Shown here piece by piece: positions 1 through 5,948 of a stretch of DNA of 8,033 bases. Position numbers and translations under genes: made by a program. The first letter of the stretch is position 1, and every line of letters begins with the position of its first letter. The stretch spans positions 1 to 8,033 of the forward strand of contig JABXJY010000117.1 of NCBI GenBank assembly GCA_013375385.1. The letters are read 5' to 3'. Source of the stretch: Desulfobacterales bacterium. GTDB lineage: Bacteria > Desulfobacterota > DSM-4660 > Desulfatiglandales > B25-G16. Below the pieces are notes generated by a model, which worked only from the letters and a program-made list of their open reading frames with translations, had not been told where the DNA came from and did not search any database.

Positions 1-2
1 AA

Positions 3-524
3 AATCACCTTGAACCCGTATCTGAAGAGATGCTGGCGCCTTATCTGAGAGCTTCTTTCACCATAGAGAGTAAAGATGTCAGGATCAGAGAAACAGCGCG
101 TCAAATTGTGGGTCCAACAAAAGAACCATTCACTCGAATCTCTAAACTTGTTGAGTGGATTCAGAAGAATATCTCAAAGGAACCTGTTGATGTTTTTTCA
201 GCCCTTGATGTCTTGATGGGAAAGAAAGCAGAATGTCAGGGCCATGCCCTGCTCTACACTGCCCTGGCCAGGGCCTTGAGTATTCCAACCAGGGTTGTAA
301 ATGGCCTGGTTTATTCGGAGGCAAGACAGGGTTTTCTCTACCACAGTTGGGCAGAAAGCTATGTGGCAGGAGCATGGATTCCCGTTGATCCGATATTCGA
401 TACACTCATAGTTGATGCAACTCACATCAAGCTCTTGGAAGGCGAGACACCAGCGGATTGCCTCCCCTTGATCGATATGGTTGGAAAGCTAAAATCCAGA
501 ATACTCACCTTCAGCCATCCCTGA
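3..524 (+). CDS. Transglutaminase-like superfamily protein, C-terminal part (5' end outside window)
   Basis: The frame is already open at the left edge, so the ATG at 30 is probably internal and the true start lies upstream. The visible 173 codons carry a transglutaminase-like (papain-fold) core with all three catalytic positions: Cys in KKAECQGHALLYTAL (codon 234-236), His in FLYHSWAESY (codon 342-344) and Asp in WIPVDPIF (codon 387-389). The DATHIKLLEGE stretch after the Asp is typical of bacterial transglutaminase-like proteins, which often sit in the cell envelope and act as cysteine proteases or amide-modifying enzymes. The substrate cannot be told from this fragment. The first part of the protein, where a signal peptide or accessory domain would be, is missing. 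The gene converges on the PiT permease gene, with 143 bp between the two stops. I see no convincing terminator in that gap. The family call is firm and the function is open. Confidence 0.85.
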   Translation, partial: NHLEPVSEEMLAPYLRASFTIESKDVRIRETARQIVGPTKEPFTRISKLVEWIQKNISKEPVDVFSALDVLMGKKAECQGHALLYTALARALSIPTRVVNGLVYSEARQGFLYHSWAESYVAGAWIPVDPIFDTLIVDATHIKLLEGETPADCLPLIDMVGKLKSRILTFSHP

Positions 525-667
525 ACCCTTTGCAAATAAACTGCCACGTAAGAATTCTATTGAATAGGCATGGAGGTGAGCATATCCATAATGCCATTCA
601 GAGACATCTATTCTTATCGATTTTCAACACTGAGAATGTATTTACCTCCGTAGCAACGGGAAAAATT

Positions 668-1606
668 TCAGCCTACATATGTCAGATGAGTCACAAAATA
701 GATAAACACTGAAACCAGAGCAGCAATAAAGGGTGTGGCAATCCAGCCTGAAAGTACACCAAGAATGGCTCTCTTTTTCAATGCTTCTGCCCTCTTCAAC
801 AAAACAATCCCCACAACTGCCCCGACAACTGCCTGGGAGCTGGATACCGGAACACCGATAACAGCATAGATATGAACGGTTATTGCGTTGGAGAGCACTA
901 CTATCAGGGCGGAGTATGCATCGAGCCTTACGATACCTCTTCCTACCGTCTTCATGACACCCTTGCTGAATGTCAAAATCCCGAGGGCAATGCTTACACC
1001 CCCAATCAGGGCAGCGGTCTCGATGGAAAGAAGACCGGCGCCATAGAAGACTGCAGTTACATTTGCCACGTTATTTGCACCGAGTGCATAAGCACCATAA
1101 CATCCGGTAATGATAAGGCCTGCCCTCATGATAAAATCGAACGCTGCCCAGGATGGCCGAAACCTATTGATAGCCCTCGCCAGAATCAGATATAAAATAA
1201 TACTGAATATGCATCCACCGATCGGTGTTCCTATCCAGCATACAATAATCTTACCGAGGCCTGTGAGCGCTGCTTGCTTCTGCATTATTCCAACACCAAG
1301 GATGGAGCCAACCACTGCCTGGGATGTGGAAACCGGCAGTTTCAGGATTGTCATAATTGTCACTGCTATGGCTGCTGCAAGGGATGAGATCCCTGCCGTA
1401 CCGAGGTCCATAGCAGATAGTCTACCTATTGTTTCTATTCCTGCTCTCCCTTCAAGAATTGCCCCCAGAATGACAAAGAGGGATGCAAGAATTGCAGCAG
1501 TTATGAATCTTACCATCTTTGAGGAGACTGCCGTGCCGAATATATTGGCAGCGTCGTTTGCGCCGAGCGACCAGCCAAGATAGAGAGCTGAGATGAGATA
1601 AAACAT
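668..1606 (-). CDS. pit: PiT-family inorganic phosphate permease
   Basis: This is a 312-residue membrane protein of the PiT (PHO4) family, which carries inorganic phosphate across the inner membrane, usually in symport with H+ or Na+. The family's internal duplication is plain. GANDAANIFGTAV (residues 15-27) is echoed by GANNVANVTAVF (176-187), and PVSTSQAVVG (91-100) by PVSSSQAVVG (253-262). These are the substrate-site signatures of the two halves. Most of the rest is hydrophobic membrane helix. The protein lacks the large central loop of Escherichia coli PitA (about 499 residues) and matches the compact form common in other bacteria and archaea. The ATG directly follows the TAA of the DUF47 gene (TAAATG), and GAAGGG lies 5 nt before it inside the upstream gene, so the two are very likely translationally coupled. 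Sulfate is a possible alternative substrate because CysP-type sulfate permeases share this fold, but the DUF47 partner favours phosphate. Confidence 0.93.
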   Translation of the reverse strand: MFYLISALYLGWSLGANDAANIFGTAVSSKMVRFITAAILASLFVILGAILEGRAGIETIGRLSAMDLGTAGISSLAAAIAVTIMTILKLPVSTSQAVVGSILGVGIMQKQAALTGLGKIIVCWIGTPIGGCIFSIILYLILARAINRFRPSWAAFDFIMRAGLIITGCYGAYALGANNVANVTAVFYGAGLLSIETAALIGGVSIALGILTFSKGVMKTVGRGIVRLDAYSALIVVLSNAITVHIYAVIGVPVSSSQAVVGAVVGIVLLKRAEALKKRAILGVLSGWIATPFIAALVSVFIYFVTHLTYVG

Positions 1607-2263
1607 TTAAACCCTTCTCTTTACGCTTAAAAGGGTCAGTCTATCGGAGACATCTTCCGCCCTGTCCGTAAGATTTCCAAGTTCGATGATGAATTCCTTT
1701 AAAAGGATTTTTTCTGCTTTATCAATATCCATTGTAAATATCCTTTCTATAGTATCCTGTTCAGCATGATCGCATTGAGTCTCTTTGACACCAATTTCAT
1801 CTGCAAGTTTGTGAATGCCACCCCTCCGACTCATAAGGTTTGTTGCCGCCTCATAGACAAGTTGGATTGCCTCACAGGAAAGAGTCACAATTCGCCGCAG
1901 GTTTGGATTTAGTTCTTTGGGAAACTCAAGTCTTTGAAGTTTAATCTGGTTGAGAAGTGATTCGGCCTTGTTAGGGATCTTATCCATCGTTTCCAAAAAC
2001 CCGAGGATATCGCCTCTTGATTCAGGAATCAGTGCCTTGGAGTACATCTCCCATTCTACCTTTCTCCTCAGCTCATCAGCCCTGTCCTCCGTTTTAGATA
2101 CCTGCCGAACGTAATAATCAAATCTCTCCCCGAGACCCTCATTCAGATATACTTCCATCCCAGTTTTGAAATCTTCGAGACATTTTTTCCACTGGGAGAG
2201 ATAATCAAATACATCCTTTTCTATTAATCTTTGTTTTCGCAAAAAGAAATCGAACAATTTCAT
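1607..2263 (-). CDS. DUF47 family PhoU-like protein (phosphate transport regulator)
   Basis: This is a 218-residue, largely alpha-helical, charged protein with no membrane segments, matching the DUF47/PhoU-like family (TIGR00153 type) usually encoded next to PiT permeases. Recognisable features are the N-terminal MKLFDFFLRKQ, an EDRAD motif near residues 59-63 and DRAEDVSDRL near 200-209. The two acidic E/DxxxD motifs resemble the metal-binding motifs of PhoU. The presumed role, from the family, is cytoplasmic control of the adjacent phosphate permease. I chose the ATG at 2263 because GGAGG lies 5 nt upstream. A TTG at 2275 would add four residues, but its own codon overlaps that ribosome binding site, so it is unlikely to be the start. 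The gene is first in a two-gene unit whose stop touches the permease start. The length is usual for the family. The regulatory role is not shown by the sequence itself. Confidence 0.9.
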   Translation of the reverse strand: MKLFDFFLRKQRLIEKDVFDYLSQWKKCLEDFKTGMEVYLNEGLGERFDYYVRQVSKTEDRADELRRKVEWEMYSKALIPESRGDILGFLETMDKIPNKAESLLNQIKLQRLEFPKELNPNLRRIVTLSCEAIQLVYEAATNLMSRRGGIHKLADEIGVKETQCDHAEQDTIERIFTMDIDKAEKILLKEFIIELGNLTDRAEDVSDRLTLLSVKRRV

Positions 2264-2268
2264 TTCTT

Positions 2269-2273
2269 CCTCC
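2269..2273 (-). promoter_or_regulatory. Ribosome binding site that decides the DUF47 start
   Basis: The minus strand reads GGAGGAAGAAATG, a near-ideal Shine-Dalgarno sequence 5 nt before the ATG at 2263. An in-frame TTG at 2275 overlaps it, so the site argues for the shorter protein. Confidence 0.8.
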
Positions 2274-2341
2274 AAAATCTATTATTATTTCAGGTAACTT
2301 CACTGAAATGGCCATACTACACATATGGTCTATTAACATAT

Positions 2342-2369
2342 ACTATATTCGCCATATTATTAAAAACAA
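2342..2369 (-). promoter_or_regulatory. Possible sigma-70 type promoter for the DUF47-PiT pair
   Basis: On the minus strand a TTGTTT (2364-2369) and a TATAGT (2342-2347) are separated by 16 bp, about 80 bp before the DUF47 ATG. The -10 box matches five of six consensus bases and the -35 box only three. The region is very AT-rich, so chance matches are expected and other pairings are possible. No clear Pho box was found nearby. Confidence 0.28.
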
Positions 2370-2513
2370 ATAGAGTAAATGGCTTATATTAAATAGTTTC
2401 ATATATGATATGTCCCTACATAGTCTGGAGCGACTGCTGGCGCCAAGCTCCATCTTGAATGAAGATAGCACAACAATGTTCACAGGCATCCTTTGCCGTA
2501 AATTTCGTAATCG

Positions 2514-2579
2514 ATGAATTGGCGGAAGACAATTGAAAAAGCCTTGCTCAAGACGGTTGAATGGTTTACTTTGTGGTAA
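2514..2579 (+). pseudogene. Possible remnant of an NAD-dependent sugar epimerase/dehydratase C-terminus
   Basis: A 21-codon frame ends in TAA and contains the run TIEKALLKTVEWF, preceded by a Trp three residues before its Thr. Extended short-chain dehydrogenases that act on nucleotide sugars (dTDP-glucose 4,6-dehydratase, UDP-glucuronate decarboxylase and relatives) commonly end with a helix of the form W-x-P-x-(T/S)-(L/F)-E-E-G-L-x-(R/K)-T-V-E-W-Y. The agreement in order and spacing is good, but the stretch is short. The frame is closed by a TAA just upstream, and no Rossmann-fold sequence precedes it in any frame I checked. If real, it is the tail of a decayed gene. It could also be chance. 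Confidence 0.3.
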
Positions 2580-2586
2580 ATATTTT
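2557..2586 (+). promoter_or_regulatory. Weak promoter candidate for the HAD hydrolase gene
   Basis: TTGAAT (2557-2562) and TATTTT (2581-2586) are 18 bp apart and lie about 40 bp before the HAD ATG. Both boxes match four of six consensus bases or fewer. The HAD gene lacks a strong Shine-Dalgarno sequence, so its expression may be modest. Confidence 0.2.
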
Positions 2587-2627
2587 AAGGCCTCTTTATT
2601 CTGATGAGGACCTGAGTTGGGTTTGAA

Positions 2628-3332
2628 ATGATTAAGGCTCTATTGTTCGATTTGGGTCAAACCCTGGTGGACTCGGCCGACGGCTTTCGCTCAGCCGAAA
2701 AGCAAGCCCAGAAAAGGATTTTTTCGGATTTCGGTTTTGCTCAATGGGAGGACTTTATCTCAGAGTACCGGAGACTTCGAACAACTTTCCACGACAGGTC
2801 CGACTTTTCAAGGAGAGCCATATGGAAGGCGCTCTATGAACACTATGGTCAAGAACCCGACATGAGGCTTCTCGAAGAATGGGAGGATGACTACTGGGAA
2901 ACAGTCAAGGCTCAGACGACCCTCTTTCCTGAGACAGAGCGGGTACTGGAAGGCCTCGCCTCTGAGTACCGGGTGGCCCTTGTCACCAACACACAGGGGC
3001 AGAATACTTCCGGAAAACACCGCCTCAGCCAGTTCCCTGAGCTCGAGAGGTTTTTCAAGGTGATCATTGTGGCTGGTGAATCCGGTGTTCCGCCCAAACC
3101 TGACCCTGTTCCATTCCTTCTGTGTCTGCGACGTTTAGGCATACACCATTCCGAGGCGGTTTACGTCGGTGATGATTGGAGGATTGACATCTGTGGGGCA
3201 AGGAATGTTGGCATTCAACCCATCTGGATTCAACATCAATCCTTCCACCGATCGTGGCCTGCTGTGGTAACGTCGGTGCCGATCATCACCAGTCTGGATC
3301 CATTGCTGATCCTGGAAAGCATTCTCACTTGA
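2628..3332 (+). CDS. HAD-superfamily hydrolase
   Basis: This is a 234-residue soluble protein with the haloacid dehalogenase fold. The four family motifs are in order: motif I LLFDLGQTLVDS (nucleophile Asp8), motif II ALVTNTQG (Thr120), the motif III Lys in PPKPDPVPF (Lys157), and motif IV YVGDDWRIDICGARNVG (Asp182, Asp183, Asp187). A helical cap of about 70 residues sits between motifs I and II, as in class C1 enzymes such as phosphoglycolate phosphatase and 2-haloacid dehalogenase. Motif I has Gly10 where most phosphatases have the second Asp, so D-x-G-x-T replaces D-x-D-x-T. The substrate is unknown. The ATG at 2628 is required to keep motif I, and a TGA lies in frame just upstream. The gene stands alone, flanked by gaps of more than 350 bp. 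By eye it is richer in GC than the phosphate genes on its left, which may mean separate acquisition, though I did not measure this. Confidence 0.88.
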   Translation: MIKALLFDLGQTLVDSADGFRSAEKQAQKRIFSDFGFAQWEDFISEYRRLRTTFHDRSDFSRRAIWKALYEHYGQEPDMRLLEEWEDDYWETVKAQTTLFPETERVLEGLASEYRVALVTNTQGQNTSGKHRLSQFPELERFFKVIIVAGESGVPPKPDPVPFLLCLRRLGIHHSEAVYVGDDWRIDICGARNVGIQPIWIQHQSFHRSWPAVVTSVPIITSLDPLLILESILT

Positions 3333-3432
3333 AGGAATCTCTGTACCACCTGAAGAGTTTCCTTGTGTCACTCGATCATTGTTAGTTGTTTCCGACAGTG
3401 ACCACGATTATTTCTATAGTGCACCTGAAAGG

Positions 3433-3469
3433 ACAGATAACCTTGTACAAGATTCTGGGTATTATCTGT
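3433..3469. repeat. Inverted repeat enclosing a perfect 10-bp palindrome
   Basis: ACAGATAA (3433-3440) is matched by TTATCTGT (3462-3469), giving eight perfect base pairs around a 21-nt loop. Inside the loop is the perfect palindrome CTTGTACAAG (3442-3451). This could be a stem-loop in RNA or a pair of binding sites for a dimeric regulator. It lies about 100 bp after the HAD gene and nearly 300 bp before the flavoprotein gene, so its target is unclear. Confidence 0.4.
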
Positions 3470-3633
3470 GCGTAGGCGCCATTATCTCTCTTGCCCTTGC
3501 AAGTCTTTATTGGATTTAGGGCTCATTCCCCCCTTGGGGTAGAGTAATTATTAAGGGAATAGCTTACTATCCTTTGTTACATTTGGTTAATGATAGAAAA
3601 GTGCATTTTCCTTTGGGATTGGGTTGGAAAAAA

Positions 3634-3663
3634 TCAAGAAAACAGAATGCCTTATAGTATAAT
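3634..3663 (+). promoter_or_regulatory. Probable promoter of the flavoprotein gene
   Basis: A perfect TATAAT (3658-3663) lies about 90 bp before the ATG at 3754. The best -35 candidate with 18-bp spacing is the poor TCAAGA (3634-3639), which matches three of six bases. The perfect -10 box makes a promoter likely, and a weak -35 box often means an activator is needed. The resulting leader of roughly 80 nt shows no riboswitch that I recognise. Confidence 0.4.
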
Positions 3664-3753
3664 CGAGCATTAATTGTGCCAACGAAGAGAGCTCTGCTGT
3701 GGCTTGTAGGGCTTGTGGGTTAACAAGATCAGAATGTTATTGGAGAAAGCAGA

Positions 3754-4389
3754 ATGACAATCTTAGGTATCAGCAGTAGTCCGATAAAGGGTGGGAATGT
3801 GGACAGGATGATTCAATTTGTCTCGGAAAAAAGCGGAAAACAATCAGAGTTTATCAACCTCACAGAATTATCGTACTCCCCATGCAGGGCTTGCGCCCAT
3901 CTCTGCGCAGGGGATAACCTGTGCAAGCTTGAAGATGACCTCAAAACCCTCTATCCAAAGATAATTGAAGCAGAGGTACTCGTCCTCGGCACACCGTCAT
4001 ATTTTTACAACATGAATGGCTTTATGGCGGTATTCCTTGAAAGACTGTGGGCCTTCAGGCATCGAAGATTTCCATTAGAAGGAAAACCATTTGCAGTTGT
4101 TTCTACGGGTGGATTGGGTTCCCCTGAAAAGGCGATAGAGGCCGTGAAGCGCCGGATGACTGCTTATAGGGCGGTTTTTGTGGGGAGTGTGGGTTTTGTT
4201 TCGACCATCCTTCCATGCTTTACCTGTGGATATGGATCTGAGTGCAAGGTGGGCTCAGTTTATAAGGTCTACGGCGAAGATGGACAAAGAAACCTGAAGT
4301 TTACCAAAGACCTTTTTAAAAGATGGGAAGATTCACCTGAGATACGGCTAAAAATTGAAGGGCTGGGGCGGCAAGTGGCATCTTTGTAA
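3754..4389 (+). CDS. NADPH-dependent FMN reductase / iron-sulfur flavoprotein family protein
   Basis: This is a 211-residue flavodoxin-fold protein. The N-terminal SSSPIKGGNVDRM (residues 7-19) is the FMN phosphate-binding loop, and GTPSYFYNMNGFMAVFLERL (79-98) is the family's second flavin-site segment. Between them the cysteines C44, C47, C51 and C57 form CX2CX3CX5C, a compact spacing like that of the Methanosarcina-type iron-sulfur flavoprotein (Isf), where it binds a [4Fe-4S] cluster. A second group, C155, C158 and C164 in PCFTCGYGSEC, lies near the C-terminus and might bind metal or form disulfides. The likely role is cytoplasmic electron transfer or reduction of quinones, O2 species or small electrophiles, as known for Isf relatives. 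The physiological partner is unknown. GGAG lies 8 nt before the ATG, a normal ribosome binding site. The gene stands alone, with a probable TATAAT promoter, and converges on the MFS gene. Confidence 0.87.
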   Translation: MTILGISSSPIKGGNVDRMIQFVSEKSGKQSEFINLTELSYSPCRACAHLCAGDNLCKLEDDLKTLYPKIIEAEVLVLGTPSYFYNMNGFMAVFLERLWAFRHRRFPLEGKPFAVVSTGGLGSPEKAIEAVKRRMTAYRAVFVGSVGFVSTILPCFTCGYGSECKVGSVYKVYGEDGQRNLKFTKDLFKRWEDSPEIRLKIEGLGRQVASL

Positions 4390-4691
4390 AGGTCAGGAGA
4401 ATATTTGCTCACTTAGTTTCCCATGCCACAGTCAGCACTCAAAGCCATAGCTCATTCCATTTTTCCACCAAACATGCTCCACCTCACTTTCCTCGCCAGC
4501 ACATAAGGAGAAGGCAGATCCACCTCAATGGCACACCACTTCGTATCGTCTCAGACGCGTCCGTTCCGGCATCACCTTACCTCCAGCTCATGGCCAGACT
4601 GCGATCGCTGCCTCAGCCTTTTTGGGATAAGCTCTTCTCTCGATCAGAGGTTGCAGTAGTATCCACTAGCTGTCTGGACAATGTGAACTTC
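4390..4691. other. Gap between convergent flavoprotein and MFS genes, with unexplained open frames
   Basis: This 302-bp stretch holds no recognisable gene and no strong terminator. On the plus strand one frame is free of stops from 4359 to a TAG at 4716-4718 (119 codons), running from inside the flavoprotein gene to inside the MFS gene, but it has no plausible early start codon. On the minus strand, GGAGGT lies 6 nt before an ATG at 4572 that opens a 15-codon frame (ending at 4525), and a neighbouring frame overlaps that ATG by its TGA. A second minus-strand frame continues a further 20-30 codons. This arrangement could be a decayed gene or chance. Confidence 0.45.
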
Positions 4692-5861
4692 CTAAGGTCT
4701 CAAGTTCTTACTAGATAGCCAAATCTCGTAAGAAATGATCGCCCCAATCATATAGATCGCGCCACTTGATATGAAAATAGAATTCGTAGGAAGTCCCAAC
4801 TGGGCAATGCTCCAGCCAATGAGGGGACCGACAGACATGCCAAGATCCATTGCAGTCGCATACGAAGCCACTGATCGGGTTCCACTCTGGCCAGCCTGGG
4901 CTGAGAGTAATGTGTTCAATGTGGTCCCGCAGATAAAGAATATCAGCATGAGAGCAATCAAAAGGATTGGTTTGGAATAGACAGCGACAACAATCAGCGT
5001 CACTGCACCCAGCGAAAACAGAAATGTAGTGGATCGTTGCCTTCCGCTCCTATCAGCGATGGCCCCCAAAATGGGGCTCCCAACCCCATCTATGAACCAG
5101 CGTAACCCCAAAATGATGCCAGTCAGGGTAACAATACCAATGGAATTGCCGGCTATTGTAAACGATTCTCCGACTTGTTCCTTGAGAATAAGTCCCAGGG
5201 TTGACATGAGCATTCCGCCCCCTATGAGCCCTACGGCAAACCCACAGCATATAACCCTGACATCTCCTTTTCCGGGAACAACTTTGCCCAGAGGTCTTTT
5301 CAGTCGTTTAAGCCCTTTTTGGGAGAGGGCACCGAGGGGCGCCGCGACAAGCGACAGGATACTCAGACCAACCAGCGTGATGGTAAACCCGAAAACATCG
5401 TGACTCAGACCCCCGAGGATCACCCCCGAAGTGCGCCACATGGCGTTGATACCCCGGAAATATCCCATTCGTTCTCCGAGATGGGTTTCGGAGCCAGATT
5501 CGACGGCCGTCATGATGCCGGCCTGACGGATAAAGGAAAAAGAGATGCCCCAGAGGATTCTAGCCCCGAGAAAGATGATGAACATCTTTGCAATTCCGTA
5601 CATGGCAGTCACAATGGAACCCATGAAAAAGGCCAGAATGAGCCACAGGTCACTTGGATAGCGGCGGTAGCACCGCTCAGCCATATGATTGGTAGCCAGA
5701 CGAATCCATCGATTGACGGAGAGAAGAATGCCCACCTGAAGGGGGGCAAGCCCCAAAACCGGATAATAGCTGGGAAGAATGGTATAGAGGAGGGAATCAC
5801 CGAGGGTGACTAAAGATAAACCCGTTGAAACGTAGAATACAGGCAAAGGCGGTAGCTTCAT
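4692..5861 (-). CDS. Major facilitator superfamily (MFS) transporter
   Basis: This is a 389-residue inner-membrane protein with about twelve hydrophobic segments in two halves. The halves are joined by a basic cytoplasmic loop (residues about 180-200, rich in Lys and Arg, including KGLKRLKRPLGK). The MFS motif A is clear in the second half as GAIADRSGRQRST (266-278) between predicted helices 8 and 9. Its counterpart in the first half (NRWIRLATNHMAERCYRR, 50-67) is diverged. DLGMSVGPLIGW (339-350) matches the helix-11 pattern seen in drug and metabolite efflux carriers of the MFS_1 family. The substrate is unknown, and uptake cannot be excluded. AAGGA lies 5 nt before the ATG. The gene lies 87 bp after the ABC ATPase gene on the same strand, with no hairpin between them, so the two may be co-transcribed. 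No truncation is visible. Confidence 0.88.
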   Translation of the reverse strand: MKLPPLPVFYVSTGLSLVTLGDSLLYTILPSYYPVLGLAPLQVGILLSVNRWIRLATNHMAERCYRRYPSDLWLILAFFMGSIVTAMYGIAKMFIIFLGARILWGISFSFIRQAGIMTAVESGSETHLGERMGYFRGINAMWRTSGVILGGLSHDVFGFTITLVGLSILSLVAAPLGALSQKGLKRLKRPLGKVVPGKGDVRVICCGFAVGLIGGGMLMSTLGLILKEQVGESFTIAGNSIGIVTLTGIILGLRWFIDGVGSPILGAIADRSGRQRSTTFLFSLGAVTLIVVAVYSKPILLIALMLIFFICGTTLNTLLSAQAGQSGTRSVASYATAMDLGMSVGPLIGWSIAQLGLPTNSIFISSGAIYMIGAIISYEIWLSSKNLRP

Positions 5862-5948
5862 TTTGGTCCTTCATTAAATGTCTCCAGAGAGGCTCAGATA
5901 GTATTTCCTGTGAGGTAAAGAAGGCCTGAGTATCTTCGCAAGACCCCC

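Larger units (their letters stand above)
2264..2627. other. Intergenic region between divergent DUF47 and HAD genes
   Basis: This 364-bp gap has two parts. The left part (to about 2415) is strongly AT-rich and holds the ribosome binding site and putative promoter of the DUF47-PiT pair, plus a short inverted repeat CCATA-N7-TATGG (2312-2328) that could be an operator. The right part has more mixed composition. It contains an inverted repeat TGGAGC-N15-GCTCCA (2426-2452) with the palindrome TGGCGCCA inside its loop, and a short frame at 2514-2579 that resembles the end of a nucleotide-sugar dehydratase. A 35-codon ATG frame (2410-2517) overlaps that frame's ATG by an ATGA junction, but I recognise nothing in it. 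No full gene is apparent. Confidence 0.6.
3333..3753. other. Gene-free stretch between HAD hydrolase and flavoprotein genes
   Basis: No complete gene is visible in this 421-bp gap. A frame without a good start stays open from 3310 to a TAG at 3517-3519 and ends in a hydrophobic stretch (YYLCVGAIISLALASLYW), which could be the last membrane helix of a decayed transporter or chance. Within it lie an 8-bp inverted repeat (3433-3469), a palindrome (3442-3451) and a small hairpin CTTGC-CCTT-GCAAG (3490-3503) followed by a short T-rich tract that could end HAD transcripts. A second C/G hairpin lies at 3528-3539. The right end holds a TATAAT box for the next gene. Confidence 0.55.

Noticed and set aside
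572..649. GGAGGT and ACCTCC as distant inverted arms in the gap between the transglutaminase and PiT genes.
   Set aside because: The arms are only 6 bp and more than 60 bp apart, so the match is expected by chance and does not make a terminator.
458..712. An 84-codon plus-strand frame overlapping the transglutaminase end and the PiT end.
   Set aside because: It starts inside the transglutaminase gene, ends inside the PiT gene, and has no recognisable domain or ribosome binding site.
1110..1583. A 157-codon plus-strand frame opposite the PiT gene.
   Set aside because: It mirrors the hydrophobic codons of the permease and has no independent support.
2264..2275. A TTG start at 2275 for the DUF47 protein, adding four residues.
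   Set aside because: The TTG codon overlaps the GGAGG ribosome binding site that serves the ATG at 2263, and family members start at MKLF-like sequence.
3699..3716. A sigma-54-like TGGC...CTTG pattern before the flavoprotein gene.
   Set aside because: The spacing between the GG and GC elements is wrong and the GC of the -12 element is missing. The TATAAT box at 3658 is a better candidate.
5319..5813. A 164-codon plus-strand frame opposite the MFS gene.
   Set aside because: Its translation is rich in charged and polar residues with no family resemblance, and the opposite strand is clearly an MFS protein, so it is an antisense shadow.
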